Assembly (NCBI GenBank): GCA_964247055.1 | Contig: OZ176052.1 | Span: 6,882,001-6,946,000 of the forward strand | Reading direction: 5' to 3' | DNA: 64,000 nucleotides | Source: Paragordius varius | Lineage: Eukaryota; Nematomorpha | Shown: one piece after another, positions 1-12,880 of the stretch | How positions within the stretch are numbered: the first letter of the stretch is position 1 | Layout of the letters: every line of letters starts with the position of its first letter | Translations under genes and position numbers: made by a program | The notes under the pieces: model-generated | Seen by the model: only the letters and a program-made list of their open reading frames with translations | What the model was told of the DNA's origin: nothing | Databases searched by the model: none

Positions 1-1010
1 ATTTTAGTATTTCCAACAATCAACCAAATATTTTCAACAATCAATATGTATTAACCATTAATATTTTAGTCTTTCCAACAACCATATATTTTCAACAATT
101 AAATTATATCACCATTAATATTTTAGTCTTTCCAACAATCAACGATATAATTTCAACAATCAATATCTATTACTTATTAATAATTTAGACTTTCCAACAA
201 TCAACCATATATTTTCAACAATTAAATTATATCACCATTAATATTTTAGCCTTTCCAACAATCAACCATATATTTTCAACAAACAAATTATATCACCATT
301 AATATTTTAGTGTTTCCAACAATCAACCATATATTTTCAACAATCAAATTCAATCACCTATTAATATTTTAGTATTTCCAACAATCAACCATATAATTTC
401 AACAATCAATATGTATTACCCATTAATATTTTAGTCTTTTCAACAATCAACCGTATATTTTCAACAATCAAATTATATCACCCATTAATATTTTAGTATT
501 TCCAACAATCAACCATATATTTTCAACAATCAAATTCAATCACCTATTAATATTTTAGTATTTCCAACAATCAACCAAATATTTTCAACAATCAATATGT
601 ATTAACCATTAATATTTTAGTCTTTCCAACAATCAACCATATATTTTTAACAAACAAATTATATCACCATTAATATTTTAGTGTTTCCAACAATCAACCA
701 TATATTTTCAACAATCAAATTCAATCACCTATTAATATTTTAGTATTTCCAACAATCAACCAAATATTTTCAACAATCAATATGTATTAACCATTAATAT
801 TTTAGTCTTTCCAACAACCATATATTTTCAACAATTAAATTATATCACCATTAATATTTTAGTCTTTCCAACAATCAACGATATAATTTCAACAATCAAT
901 ATCTATTACTTATTAATAATTTAGACTTTCCAACAATCAACCATATATTTTCAACAATTAAATTATATCACCATTAATATTTTAGTCTTTCCAACAATCA
1001 ACCATATATT
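1..1010. repeat. 736-bp higher-order repeat, partial second copy
   Basis: The first bases of the window recur at 737, and the diagnostic TAATTTAGAC at 181 recurs at 917, the same 736-bp shift. The match holds until about 1,010, where the second copy switches to a different monomer order. The unit equals 12 monomers at 61.3 bp. Because the left window edge cuts the first copy, the true left boundary is unseen. Confidence 0.85.
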
Positions 1011-2519
1011 TTCAACAATCAATATGTATTACCCATTAATATTTTAGTCTTTCCAACAATCAACCATATATTTTCAACAATATTATGTATTACCCATTAA
1101 TATTTTAGTTTTTTCAACAATCAACCATATATTTTCAACAATCAAATTACATCACCCATTAATATTTTAGTATTTCCAACAATCAACCATATATTTTCAA
1201 CAATTAAATTATATCACCATTAATATTTTAGTCTTTCCAACAATCAACCATATATTTTCAACAATCAATATGTATTACCCATTAATATTTTAGTCTTTTC
1301 AACAATCAACCATATATTTTCAACAATTAAATTATATCACCATTAGTATTTTAGTCTTTCCAACAATCAACCATATAATTTCAACAATCAATATGTATTA
1401 CCCATTAATATTTTAGTCTTTTCAACAATCAACCGTATATTTTCAACAATCAAATTATATCACCCATTAATATTTTAGTATTTCCAACAATCAACCATAT
1501 ATTTTCAACAATCAAATTCAATCACCTATTAATATTTTAGTATTTCCAACAATCAACCAAATATTTTCAACAATCAATATGTATTAACCATTAATATTTT
1601 AGTCTTTTCAACAATCAAACATATATTTTCAACAATCAATATGTATTACTCATTAATATTTTAGTCTTTCCAACAATCAACGATATAATTTCAACAATCA
1701 ATATCTATTACTTATTAATATTTTAGACTTTCCAACAATCAACCAAATATTTTCAACAATCAATATGTATTACCCATTAATATTTTATTTCCAACAATCA
1801 ACCATATATTTTCAACAATTAAATTATATCACCATTAGTATTTTAGTCTTTCCAACAATCAACCATATAATTTCAACAATCAATATGTATTACCCATTAA
1901 TATTTTAGTCTTTTCAACAATCAACCATATATATTCAACAATCAAATTATATCACCATTAATATTTTAGTATTTCCAACAATCAACCATATATTTTCAAC
2001 AATCAAATTCAATCACCTATTAATATTTTAGTATTTCCAACAATCAACCAAATATTTTCAACAATCAATATGTATTAACCATTAATATTTTAGTCTTTCC
2101 AACAACCATATATTTTCAACAATTAAATTATATCACCATTAATATTTTAGTCTTTCCAACAATCAACCAAATATTTTCAACAATCAATATGTATTAACCA
2201 TTAATATTTTAGTCTTTCCAACAATCAACCATATATTTTCAACAATTAAATTATATCACCATTAGTATTTTAGTCTTTCCAACAATCAACCATATAATTT
2301 CAACAATCAATATGTATTACCCATTAATATTTTAGTCTTTTCAACAATCAACCGTATATTTTCAACAATCAAATTATATCACCCATTAATATTTTATTAT
2401 TTCCAACAATCAACCATGTATTTTCAACAATCAAATTCAATCACCTATTAATATTTTAGTATTTCCAACAATCAACCAAATATTTTCATCAATCAATATT
2501 TATTAACCATTAATATTTT

Positions 2520-4540
2520 AGCCTTTCCAACAATCAACCATATATTTTCAACAAACAAATTATATCACCATTTTTTAGTCTTTCCAACAATCAACCATAT
2601 ATTTTCAACAATCAATATGTATTACCCATTAATATTTTAGTCTTTCCAACAATCAACCATATATTTTCAACAATATTATGTATTACCCATTAATATTTTA
2701 GTTTTTTCAACAATCAACCATATATTTTCAACAATCAAATTATATCACCCATTAATATTTTAGTATTTCCAACAATCAACCATATATTTTCAACAATTAA
2801 ATTATATCACCATTAATATTTTAGTCTTTCCAACAATCAACCATATATTTTCAACAATCAATATGTATTACCCATTAATATTTTAGTCTTTTCAACAATC
2901 AACCATATATTTTCAACAATTAAATTATATCACCATTAGTATTTTAGTCTTTCCAACAATCAACCATATAATTTCAACAATCAATATGTATTACCCATTA
3001 ATATTTTAGTCTTTTCAACAATCAACCGTATATTTTCAACAATCAAATTATATCACCCATTAATATTTTAGTATTTCCAACAATCAACCATATATTTTCA
3101 ACAATCAAATTCAATCACCTATTAATATTTTAGTATTTCCAACAATCAACCAAATATTTTCAACAATCAATATGTATTAACCATTAATATTTTAGTCTTT
3201 CCAACAATCAACCATATATTTTTAACAAACAAATTATATCACCATTAATATTTTAGTGTTTCCAACAATCAACCATATATTTTCAACAATCAAATTCAAT
3301 CACCTATTAATATTTTAGTATTTCCAACAATCAACCAAATATTTTCAACAATCAATATGTATTAACCATTAATATTTTAGTCTTTCCAACAACCATATAT
3401 TTTCAACAATTAAATTATATCACCATTAATATTTTAGTCTTTCCAACAATCAACGATATAATTTCAACAATCAATATCTATTACTTATTAATAATTTAGA
3501 CTTTCCAACAATCAACCATATATTTTCAACAATTAAATTATATCACCATTAATATTTTAGCCTTTCCAACAATCAACCATATATTTTCAACAAACAAATT
3601 ATATCACCATTAATATTTTAGTCTTTCCAACAATCAACCATATATTTTCAACAATATTATGTATTACCCATTAATATTTTAGTTTTTTCAACAATCAACC
3701 ATATATTTTCAACAATCAAATTACATCACCCATTAATATTTTAGTATTTCCAACAATCAACCATATATTTTCAACAATTAAATTATATCACCATTAATAT
3801 TTTAGTCTTTCCAACAATCAACCATATATTTTCAACAATCAATATGTATTACCCATTAATATTTTAGTCTTTTCAACAATCAATCATATATTTTCAACAA
3901 TTAAATTATATCACCATTAGTATTTTAGTCTTTCCAACAATCAACCATATAATTTCAACAATCAATATGTATTACCCATTAATATTTTAGTCTTTTCAAC
4001 AATCAACCGTATATTTTCAACAATCAAATTATATCACCCATTAATATTTTAGTATTTCCAACAATCAACCATATATTTTCAACAATCAAATTCAATCACC
4101 TATTAATATTTTAGTATTTCCAACAATCAACCAAATATTTTCAACAATCAATATGTATTAACCATTAATATTTTAGTCTTTCCAACAATCAACCATATAT
4201 TTTTAACAAACAAATTATATCACCATTAATATTTTAGTATTTCCAACAATCAACCATATATTTTCAACAATCAAATTTAATCACCTATTAATATTTTAGT
4301 ATTTCCAACAATCAACCAAATATTTTCAACAATCAATATGTATTAACCATTAATATTTTAGTCTTTCCAACAACCATATATTTTCAATAATTAAATTATA
4401 TCACCATTAATATTTTAGTCTTTCCAACAATCAACGATATAATTTCAACAATCAATATCTATTACTTATTAATAATTTAGACTTTCCAACAATCAACCAT
4501 ATATTTTCAACAATTAAATTATATCACCATTAATATTTTA
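2520..4540. repeat. 981-bp higher-order repeat, two copies
   Basis: Marker CAATATTATG (TATTATG starting at 2674 and 3655) and marker TAATTTAGAC (3492 and 4473) are both displaced by exactly 981 bp, so two tandem copies of a 16-monomer unit lie side by side. The left copy carries one extra monomer near 2,575-2,640. Differences between copies are single bases, such as TTATATCACCC against TTACATCACCC near 2,730 and 3,720. The unit is twice the 490-bp period seen repeatedly elsewhere in the array. Confidence 0.82.
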
Positions 4541-5300
4541 GTCTTTCCAACAATCAAACATATAATTTCAACAATCAATATGTATTACCCATTAATATTT
4601 TAGTCTTTTCAACAATCAACCGTATATTTTCAACAATCAAATTATATCACCCATTAATATTTTAGTATTTCCAACAATCAACCATATATTTTCAACAATC
4701 AAATTCAATCACCTATTAATATTTTAGTATTTCCAACAATCAACCAAATATTTTCAACAATCAATATGTATTAACCATTAATATTTTAGTCTTTCCAACA
4801 ATCAACCATATATTTTTAACAAACAAATTATATCACCATTAATATTTTAGTATTTCCAACAATCAACCATATATTTTCAACAATCAAATTCAATCACCTA
4901 TTAATATTTTAGTATTTCCAACAATCAACCAAATATTTTCAACAATCAATATGTATTAACCATTAATATTTTAGTCTTTCCAACAACCATATATTTTCAA
5001 TAATTAAATTATATCACCATTAATATTTTAGTCTTTCCAACAATCAACGATATAATTTCAACAATCAATATCTATTACTTATTAATAATTTAGACTTTCC
5101 AACAATCAACCATATATTTTCAACAATTAAATTATATCACCATTAATATTTTAGTCTTTCCAACAATCAAACATATAATTTCAACAATCAATATGTATTA
5201 CCCATTAATATTTTAGTCTTTTCAACAATCAACCGTATATTTTCAACAATCAAATTATATCACCCATTAATTTTTTAGTATTTCCAACAATCAACCACAT
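3920..5300. repeat. 613-bp higher-order repeat, about two copies
   Basis: TAATTTAGAC at 4473 recurs at 5086, and CAATCAAACA at 4551 recurs at 5164, both a shift of 613 bp (10 monomers). The second copy departs from the first near 5,300, where a five-base-shortened ATTAATTTTTTAG appears. This block overlaps the right copy of the 981-bp repeat, so the two duplications happened one after the other on the same DNA. Confidence 0.8.
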
Positions 5301-6090
5301 ATTTTCAACAATTAAATTATATCACCATTAATATTTTAGTCTTTCCAACATTCAACCATATAATTTCAACAATCAATATGTATTACCCATTAATATTTTA
5401 GTCTTTTCAACAAACAACCGTATATTTTCAACAATTATATTATATCACCCATTAATATTTTAGTATTTCCAACAATCAACCAAATATTTTCAACAATCAA
5501 TATGTATTAACCATTAATATTTTAGTCTTTCCAACAATCAACCATATATTTCCAACAAACAAATTATATCACCATTAATATTTTAGTCTTTTCAACAATC
5601 AACCGTATATTTTCAACAATCAAATTATATCACCCATTAATATTTTAGTATTTCCAACAATCAACCAAATATTTTCAACAATCAAATGATATCACCATTA
5701 ATATTTTAGTCTTTTCAACAATCAACCGTATATTTTCAACAATCAAATTATATCACCCATTAATATTTTAGTCTTTCCAACAATCAACGATATATTTTCA
5801 ACAATCAATATGTATTACCCATTAATATTTTTGTCTTTTCAACAATCAACCATATATTTTCAACAATCAATATGTATTACCCATTAATATTTTATTTCCA
5901 ACAATCAACCAAATATTTTCAACAATCAATATGTATTACTCATTAATATTTTAGTCTTTCCAACAATCAACGATATAATTTCAACAATCAATATCTATTA
6001 CTTATTAATATTTTAGACTTTCCAACAATCAACCAAATATTTTCAACAATCAATATGTATTACCCATTAATATTTTATTTCCAACAATCA
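4500..6090. repeat. Left member of a 2,698-bp-offset duplication
   Basis: Markers CAACATTCAACC (5346 and 8044), CAAATGATATCACC (5683 and 8381) and TAATTTAGAC (5086 and 7784) all repeat with an offset of 2,698 bp. The partner block lies at about 7200-8845. The partner has one extra monomer near 8,461-8,520 that carries ATTATTATTTTAG. Intervening DNA at 6.1-7.2 kb is ordinary domain 1 satellite. Confidence 0.8.
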
Positions 6091-7199
6091 ACCATATATT
6101 TTCAACAATTAAATTATATCACCATTAGTATTTTAGTCTTTCCAACAATCAACCATATAATTTCAACAATCAATATGTATTACCCATTAATATTTTAGTC
6201 TTTTCAACAATCAACCGTATATTTTCAACAATCAAATTATATCACCCATTAATATTTTAGTATTTCCAACAATCAACCATATATTTTCAACAATCAAATT
6301 CAATCACCTATTAATATTTTAGTATTTCCAACAATCAACCAAATATTTTCAACAATCAATATGTATTAACCATTAATATTTTAGTCTTTCCAACAATCAA
6401 CCATATATTTTTAACAAACAAATTATATCACCATTAATATTTTAGTATTTCCAACAATCAACCATATATTTTCAACAATCAAATTTAATCACCTATTAAT
6501 ATTTTAGTATTTCCAACAATCAACCAAATATTTCAACAATCAATATGTATTAACCATTAATATTTTAGTCTTTCCAACAACCATATATTTTCAACAATTA
6601 AATTATATCACCATTAATATTTTAGTCTTTCCAACAATCAACGATATAATTTCAACAATCAATATCTATTACTTATTAATAATTTAGACTTTCCAACAAT
6701 CAACCATATATTTTCAACAATTAAATTATATCACCATTAATATTTTAGCCTTTCCAACAATCAACCATATATTTTCAACAAACAAATTATATCACCATTA
6801 ATATTTTAGTCTTTCCAACAATCAACCATATATTTTCAACAATCAATATGTATTACCCATTAATATTTTAGTCTTTCCAACAATCAACCATATATTTTCA
6901 ACAATATTCTGTATTACCCATTAATATTTTAGTTTTTTCAACAATCAACCATATATTTTCAACAATCAAATTACATCACCCATTAATATTTTAGTATTTC
7001 CAACAATCAACCATATATTTTCAACAATTAAATTATATCACCATTAATATTTTAGTCTTTCCAACAATCAACCATATATTTTCAACAATTAAATTATATC
7101 ACCATTAATATTTTAGTCTTTCCAACAATCAACCATATATTTTCAACAATCAATATGTATTACCCATTAATATTTTAGTCTTTTCAACAATCAACCATA

Positions 7200-8845
7200 T
7201 ATTTTCAACAATTAAATTATATCACCATTAATATTTTAGTCTTTCCAACAATCAACCATATAATTTCAACAATCAATATGTATTACCCATTAATATTTTA
7301 GTCTTTTCAACAATCAACCGTATATTTTCAACAATCAAATTATATCACCCATTAATATTTTAGTATTTCCAACAATCAACCATATATTTTCAACAATCAA
7401 ATTCAATCACCTATTAATATTTTAGTATTTCCAACAATCAACCAAATATTTTCAACAATCAATATGTATTAACCATTAATATTTTAGTCTTTCCAACAAT
7501 CAACCATATATTTTTAACAAACAAATTATATCACCATTAATATTTTAGTATTTCCAACAATCAACCATATATTTTCAACAATCAAATTCAATCACCTATT
7601 AATATTTTAGTATTTCCAACAATCAACCAAATATTTTCAACAATCAATATGTATTAACCATTAATATTTTAGTCTTTCCAACAACCATATATTTTCAACA
7701 ATTAAATTATATCACCATTAATATTTTAGTCTTTCCAACAATCAACGATATAATTTCAACAATCACTTTCTATTACTTATTAATAATTTAGACTTTCCAA
7801 CAATCAACCATATATTTTCAACAATTAAATTATATCACCATTAATATTTTAGTCTTTCCAACAATCAAACATATAATTTCAACAATCAATATGTATTACC
7901 CATTAATATTTTAGTCTTTTCAACAATCAACCGTATATTTTCAACAATCAAATTATATCACCCATTAATTTTTTAGTATTTCCAACAATCAACCATATAT
8001 TTTCAACAATTAAATTATATCACCCTTAATATTTTAGTCTTTCCAACATTCAACCATATAATTTCAACAATCAATATGTATTACCCATTAATATTTTAGT
8101 CTTTTCAACAATCAACCGTATATTTTCAACAATTATATTATATCACCCATTAATATTTTAGTATTTCCAACAATCAACCAAATATTTTCAACAATCAATA
8201 TGTATTAACCATTAATATTTTAGTCTTTCCAACAATCAACCATATATTTCCAACAAACAATTTATATCACCATTAATATTTTAGTCTTTTCAACAATCAA
8301 CCGTATATTTTCAACAATCAAATTATATCACCCATTAATATTTTAGTATTTCCAACAATCAACCAAATATTTTCAACAATCAAATGATATCACCATTAAT
8401 ATTTTAGTCTTTTCAACAATCAACCGTATATTTTCTACAATCAAATTATATCACCCATTAATATTTTAGTCTTTCCAACAACCATATATTTTCAACAATT
8501 AAATTATATCACCATTATTATTTTAGTCTTTCCAACAATCAACGATATATTTTCAACAATCAATATGTATTACCCATTAATATTTTTGTCTTTTCAACAA
8601 TCAACCATATATTTTCAACAATCAATATGTATTACCCATTAATATTTTATTTCCAACAATCAACCAAATATTTTCAACAATCAATATGTATTACTCATTA
8701 ATATTTTAGTCTTTCCAACAATCAACGATATAATTTCAACAATCAATATCTATTACTTATTAATATTTTAGACTTTCCAACAATCAACCAAATATTTTCA
8801 ACAATCAATATGTATTACCCATTAATATTTTATTTCCAACAATCA
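7200..8845. repeat. Right member of the 2,698-bp-offset duplication
   Basis: This block matches 4500-6090 in monomer order, including the single-base marks CAACATTCAACC and CAAATGATATCACC. Its private changes include AATCACTTTC near 7,762 and TTTTCTACAATC near 8,433. At its right end a three-monomer segment beginning TTTTATTTCC is repeated once more (8645 and 8828, 183 bp apart). Confidence 0.78.
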
Positions 8846-9284
8846 ACCAAATATTTTCAACAATCAATATGTATTACTCATTAATATTTTAGTCTTTCCA
8901 ACAATCAACGATATAATTTCAACAATCAATATCTATTACTTATTAATATTTTAGACTTTCCAACAATCAACCAAATATTTCAACAATCAATATGTATTAC
9001 CCATTAATATTTTAGTCTTTTCAACAATCAACCATATATTTTCAACAATCAAATTATATCTCCCATTAATATTTTAGTCTTTTCAACAATCAACCATATA
9101 TTTTCAACAATCAAATTATATCACCCATTAATATTTTAGTATTTCCCACAATCAACCAAATATTTTTAACAATCCATATGTATTTCCCATTAATATTTTA
9201 GTCTTTCCAACAATCAACCAAATATTTTCAACAATCAAATTATATCACCTATTAAGGTTTTAGTCTTTCCAACAATCAACCATA

Positions 9285-9365
9285 TATTTGTAATCAAATA
9301 TTTGCAACAATCATTTTATACCACCCATTTATATTTAATTATTCAAACAATCAACCATATATTTT
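9285..9365 (+). repeat. First copy of the palindrome-bearing variant monomer
   Basis: Here the usual ATATTTTCAAC is replaced by a form with a 14-bp insertion that duplicates ATATTTGTAATCAA as ATATTTGCAACAATCA. The junction makes a perfect 10-bp palindrome, CAAATATTTG, at 9295-9304. The next unit is also altered: TACCACCC, then ATTTATATTTA at 9327-9337, then ATTCAAACAATC in place of the usual CTTTCCAACAATC. I count about 46 copies of this unit by eye, all to the right of here, including near 11440, 12560, 14000, 16830, 18500, 20920, 24320, 27970, 32840, 35610, 39515, 47165, 52625, 56270, 58865 and 63970. It is a strong phase marker for block copies. Confidence 0.9.
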
Positions 9366-10599
9366 TAAGAATCAATATGTATTACCCATTAATATTTTAA
9401 TCTTTCCAACATTCAACCATTTATTTTCAACAAACAATATGGTTTACCCATTAATATTTTAGTCTTTCCAACAATCAACCAAATATTTTCAACAATCAAT
9501 ATGTATTACCCATTATTAGTCTTTTCAACAATAAACCATATATTTTCAACAATCAAATTATATCACCCATTAATATTTTAGTATTTCCAACAATCAATCA
9601 AATATTTTCAACAATCAATATGGTTTACCCATTAATATTTTAGTCTTTCCAACAATCAACCATATATTTTCAACAATCAATATGTATTACCCATTAATAT
9701 TTTAGTCTTTCCAACAATTAACCAAATATTTTCAACAATCAATATGTATTACCCATTAATATTTTAGTATTTCCAACAATCAACCAAATATTTTCAACAA
9801 ATATGTATTACCCATAATATTTTAGTCTTTCCAACAATCAACCATATATATTCAACAATCAAATTATATCACCATTAATATTTTAGTCTTTCCAACAATC
9901 AACGATATATTTTCAACAATCAATATGTATTACCCATTAATATTTTAGTCTTTACAACAATCAACCAAATATTTTCAACAATCAATATGTATTACCCATT
10001 AATATTTTAGTTTTTTCAACAATCAACCATATATTTTCAACAATCAAATTATATCACCCATTAATATTTTAGTATTTCCAACAATCAACCAAATATTTTC
10101 AACAATCAATATGTATTACCCATTAATATTTTAGTCTTTCCAACAATCAACCATATATTTTCAACAATTAAATTATATCACTTATAATATTTTAGTCTTT
10201 CCAACAATCAACCATATATTTTCAACAATCAATATGTATTACCCATTAATATTTTAGTCTTTCCAACAATCAACCATATAATTTCAACAAATATGTATAA
10301 CCCATAATATTTTAGTCTTTCCAACAATCAACCATATATATTCAACAATCAAATTATATCACCATTAATATTTTAGTCTTTCCAACAATCAACCATATAT
10401 TTTCAACAATTAAATTATATCACCATTAATATTTTAGTCTTTCCAACAATCAACCATATAATTTCAACAATCAATATGTATTACTTATTAATATTTTAGA
10501 CTTTCCAACAATCAACCATATATTTTCAACAATCAATATGTATTACCCATTAATATTTTATTTAAAACAATCAACCAAATATTTTCAACAAACAAATTA

Positions 10600-11600
10600 T
10601 ATCACCCATTAATATTTTAGTATTTCCAACAATCAACCAAATATTTTAAACAATCAATATGTATTAACCATTAATATTTTAGTCTTTCCAACAATCAACC
10701 ATATATTTTCAACAATTAAATTATATCACCATTAATATTTTAGTATTTCCAACAATCAACCAAATATTTTCAACAATCAATATGTATAACCCATTAATAT
10801 TTTAGTCTTTCCAACAATCAACCATATATTTTCAACAATTAAATTATATCACCATTAATATTTTAGTCTTTCCAACAATCAACCATATAATTTCAACAAT
10901 CAATATGTATTACTTATTAATATTTTAGACTTTCCAACAATCAACCATATATTTTCAACAATCAATATGTATTACCCATTAATATTTTATTTAAAACAAT
11001 CAACCAAATATCTTCAACAAACAAATTATATCACCCAGTAATATTTTAGTATTTCCAACAATCAACCAAATATTTTCAACAAATATGTATTACCCATAAT
11101 ATTTTAGTCTTTCCAACAATCAACCATATATATTCAACAATCAAATTATATCACCATTAATATTTTAGTCTTTCCAACAATCAACCATATATTTTCAACA
11201 ATCAATATGTATTACCCATTAATATTTTAGTTTTTTCAACGATCAACCATATTATTTCAACAATCAAATTATATCACCCATTTATATTTTAGTATTTCCA
11301 ACAATCAACCAAATATTTTCAACAATCAATATGTATTACCCATTAATATTTTGTCTTTCCAACAATCAACCATATATTTTCAACAATTAAATTATATCAC
11401 CATTAATATTTTAGTCTTTCCAACAATCAACCATATATTTGTAATCAAATATTTGCAACAATCATTTTATACCACCCATTTATATTTAATTAATCAAACA
11501 ATCAACCATATATTTTTAACAATCAAAATTTATCACCATTAATATTTTAGTCTTTCCAACAATCAACCATATATTTTCAACAATCAATATGGTTTACCCA
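10600..11600. repeat. Left member of a 5,326-bp-offset duplication
   Basis: ATATTTTAAACAATC at 10641 recurs at 15967, and TTTAAAACAA at 10990 recurs at 16316, both offset 5,326 bp. The variant AATTAATCAAACAATC at about 11491 recurs at 16880, offset 5,389, because the right copy has one more monomer near 16,560. Within the left block a 429-bp local duplication is also visible (TTTAAAACAA at 10561 and 10990). The open frame 11351-11542 lies here and is not a credible gene. Confidence 0.78.
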
Positions 11601-11679
11601 TTAATATTTTAGTCTTTCCAACAATTAATCAAATATTTTCAACAATCAATATGTATTACCCATCAATATTTTAGTTTTT

Positions 11680-12670
11680 TCAACAATCAACCAAATATTT
11701 TCAACAATCAAATTATATCACCATTAATATTTTAGTCTTTTCAACAATCAACCGTATATTTTCAACAATCAAATTATATCACCCATTAATATTTTAGTCT
11801 TTCCAACAACCATATATTTTCAACAATTAAATTATATCACCATTATTATTTTAGTCTTTCCAACAATCAACGATATATTTTCAACAATCAATATGTATTA
11901 CCCATTAATATTTTTGTCTTTTCAACAATCAACCATATATTTTCAACAATCAATATGTATTACCCATTAATATTTTATTTCCAACAATCAACCAAATATT
12001 TTCAACAATCAATATGTATTACTCATTAATATTTTAGTCTTTCCAACAATCAACGATATAATTTCCACAATCAATATCTATTACTTATTAATATTTTAGA
12101 CTTTCCAACAATCAACCAAATATTTTCAACAATCAATATGTATTACCCATTAATATTTTATTTCCAACAATCAACCAAATATTTTCAACAATCAATATGT
12201 ATTACTCATTAATATTTTAGTCTTTCCAACAATCAACGATATAATTTCAACAATCAATATCTATTACTTAATAATATTTTAGACTTTCCAACAATCAACC
12301 AAATATTTTCAACAATCAATATGTATTACCCATTAATATTTTAGTCTTTTCAACAATCAACCATATATTTTCAACAATCAAATTATATCTCCCATTAATA
12401 TTTTAGTCTTTTCAACAATCAACCATATATTTTCAACAATCAAATTATATCACCCATTAATATTTTAGTATTTCCAACAATCAACCAAATATTTTCAACA
12501 ATCAAATTATATCACCTATTAAGGTTATAGTCTTTCCAACATTCAACCATATATTTGTAATCAAATATTTGCAACAATCATTTTATACCACCCATTTATA
12601 TTTAATTATTCAAACAATCAACCATATTTTTTTAAGAATCAATATGTATTACCCATTAATATTTTAGTCT
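11680..12670. repeat. Dispersed copy of 8.35-9.40 kb (domain 1 edge)
   Basis: ACCATTATTATTTTAG near 8512 recurs near 11840 (offset 3,328), and TTAAGGTT at 9254 recurs at 12521 (offset 3,267); the 61-bp change is one monomer lost in the copy. The block brings domain 1 variants such as CAACCGTAT, TATTTTTGTC and CAACGATATAATTTC into domain 2. The source or its twin spans the domain 1/domain 2 edge, so the copying happened after that junction formed. Confidence 0.8.
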
Positions 12671-12880
12671 TTCCAACAATCAACCAAATATTTTCAACAA
12701 TCAAATTATATCACCTATTAAGGTTATAGTCTTTCCAACATTCAACCATATATTTGTAATCAAATATTTGCAACAATCATTTTATACCACCCATTTATAT
12801 TTAATTATTCAAACAATCAACCATATTTTTTTAAGAATCAATATGTATTACCCATTAATATTTTAATCTTTCCAACAATC
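12480..12880. repeat. 199-bp tandem duplication
   Basis: TTAAGGTTATAG is present at 12521 and again at 12720, 199 bp apart, with the full CAAATATTTG insertion unit and the TTTTTTTAAGAATC unit in both copies. The period is three monomers plus the 14-bp insertion. The third occurrence of the same mark, at 13962, belongs to the larger 1,242-bp repeat. Confidence 0.88.

Larger units (their letters stand above)
1..9240. repeat. Satellite domain 1, lacking the palindrome variant
   Basis: This stretch holds monomers with variants rare or absent further right: CAACGATATAATTTC followed by ATCTATTACTTATTAAT, CAACCGTAT, and a B tail reading AAATTCAATCACC. It has no copy of the CAAATATTTG insertion variant and no TATGGTTTACCC tail, both common after 9.24 kb. 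It contains no gene. Internally it is a patchwork of tandem higher-order repeats with periods of 736, 981 and 613 bp and a dispersed pair at 2,698 bp. The sharp change of variant set at its right edge suggests a separate homogenisation domain. Confidence 0.85.

Noticed and set aside
9295-9304. CAAATATTTG as a Rho-independent terminator or hairpin
   Set aside because: The palindrome is 10 bp with no loop and only two G-C pairs, not followed by a T run; it cannot form a stable terminator hairpin.
11351-11542. TTG-started open frame of 63 codons
   Set aside because: It is satellite sequence read in a chance open frame across a CAAATATTTG unit; the related block at 15.9-17.0 kb gives no supported gene either.
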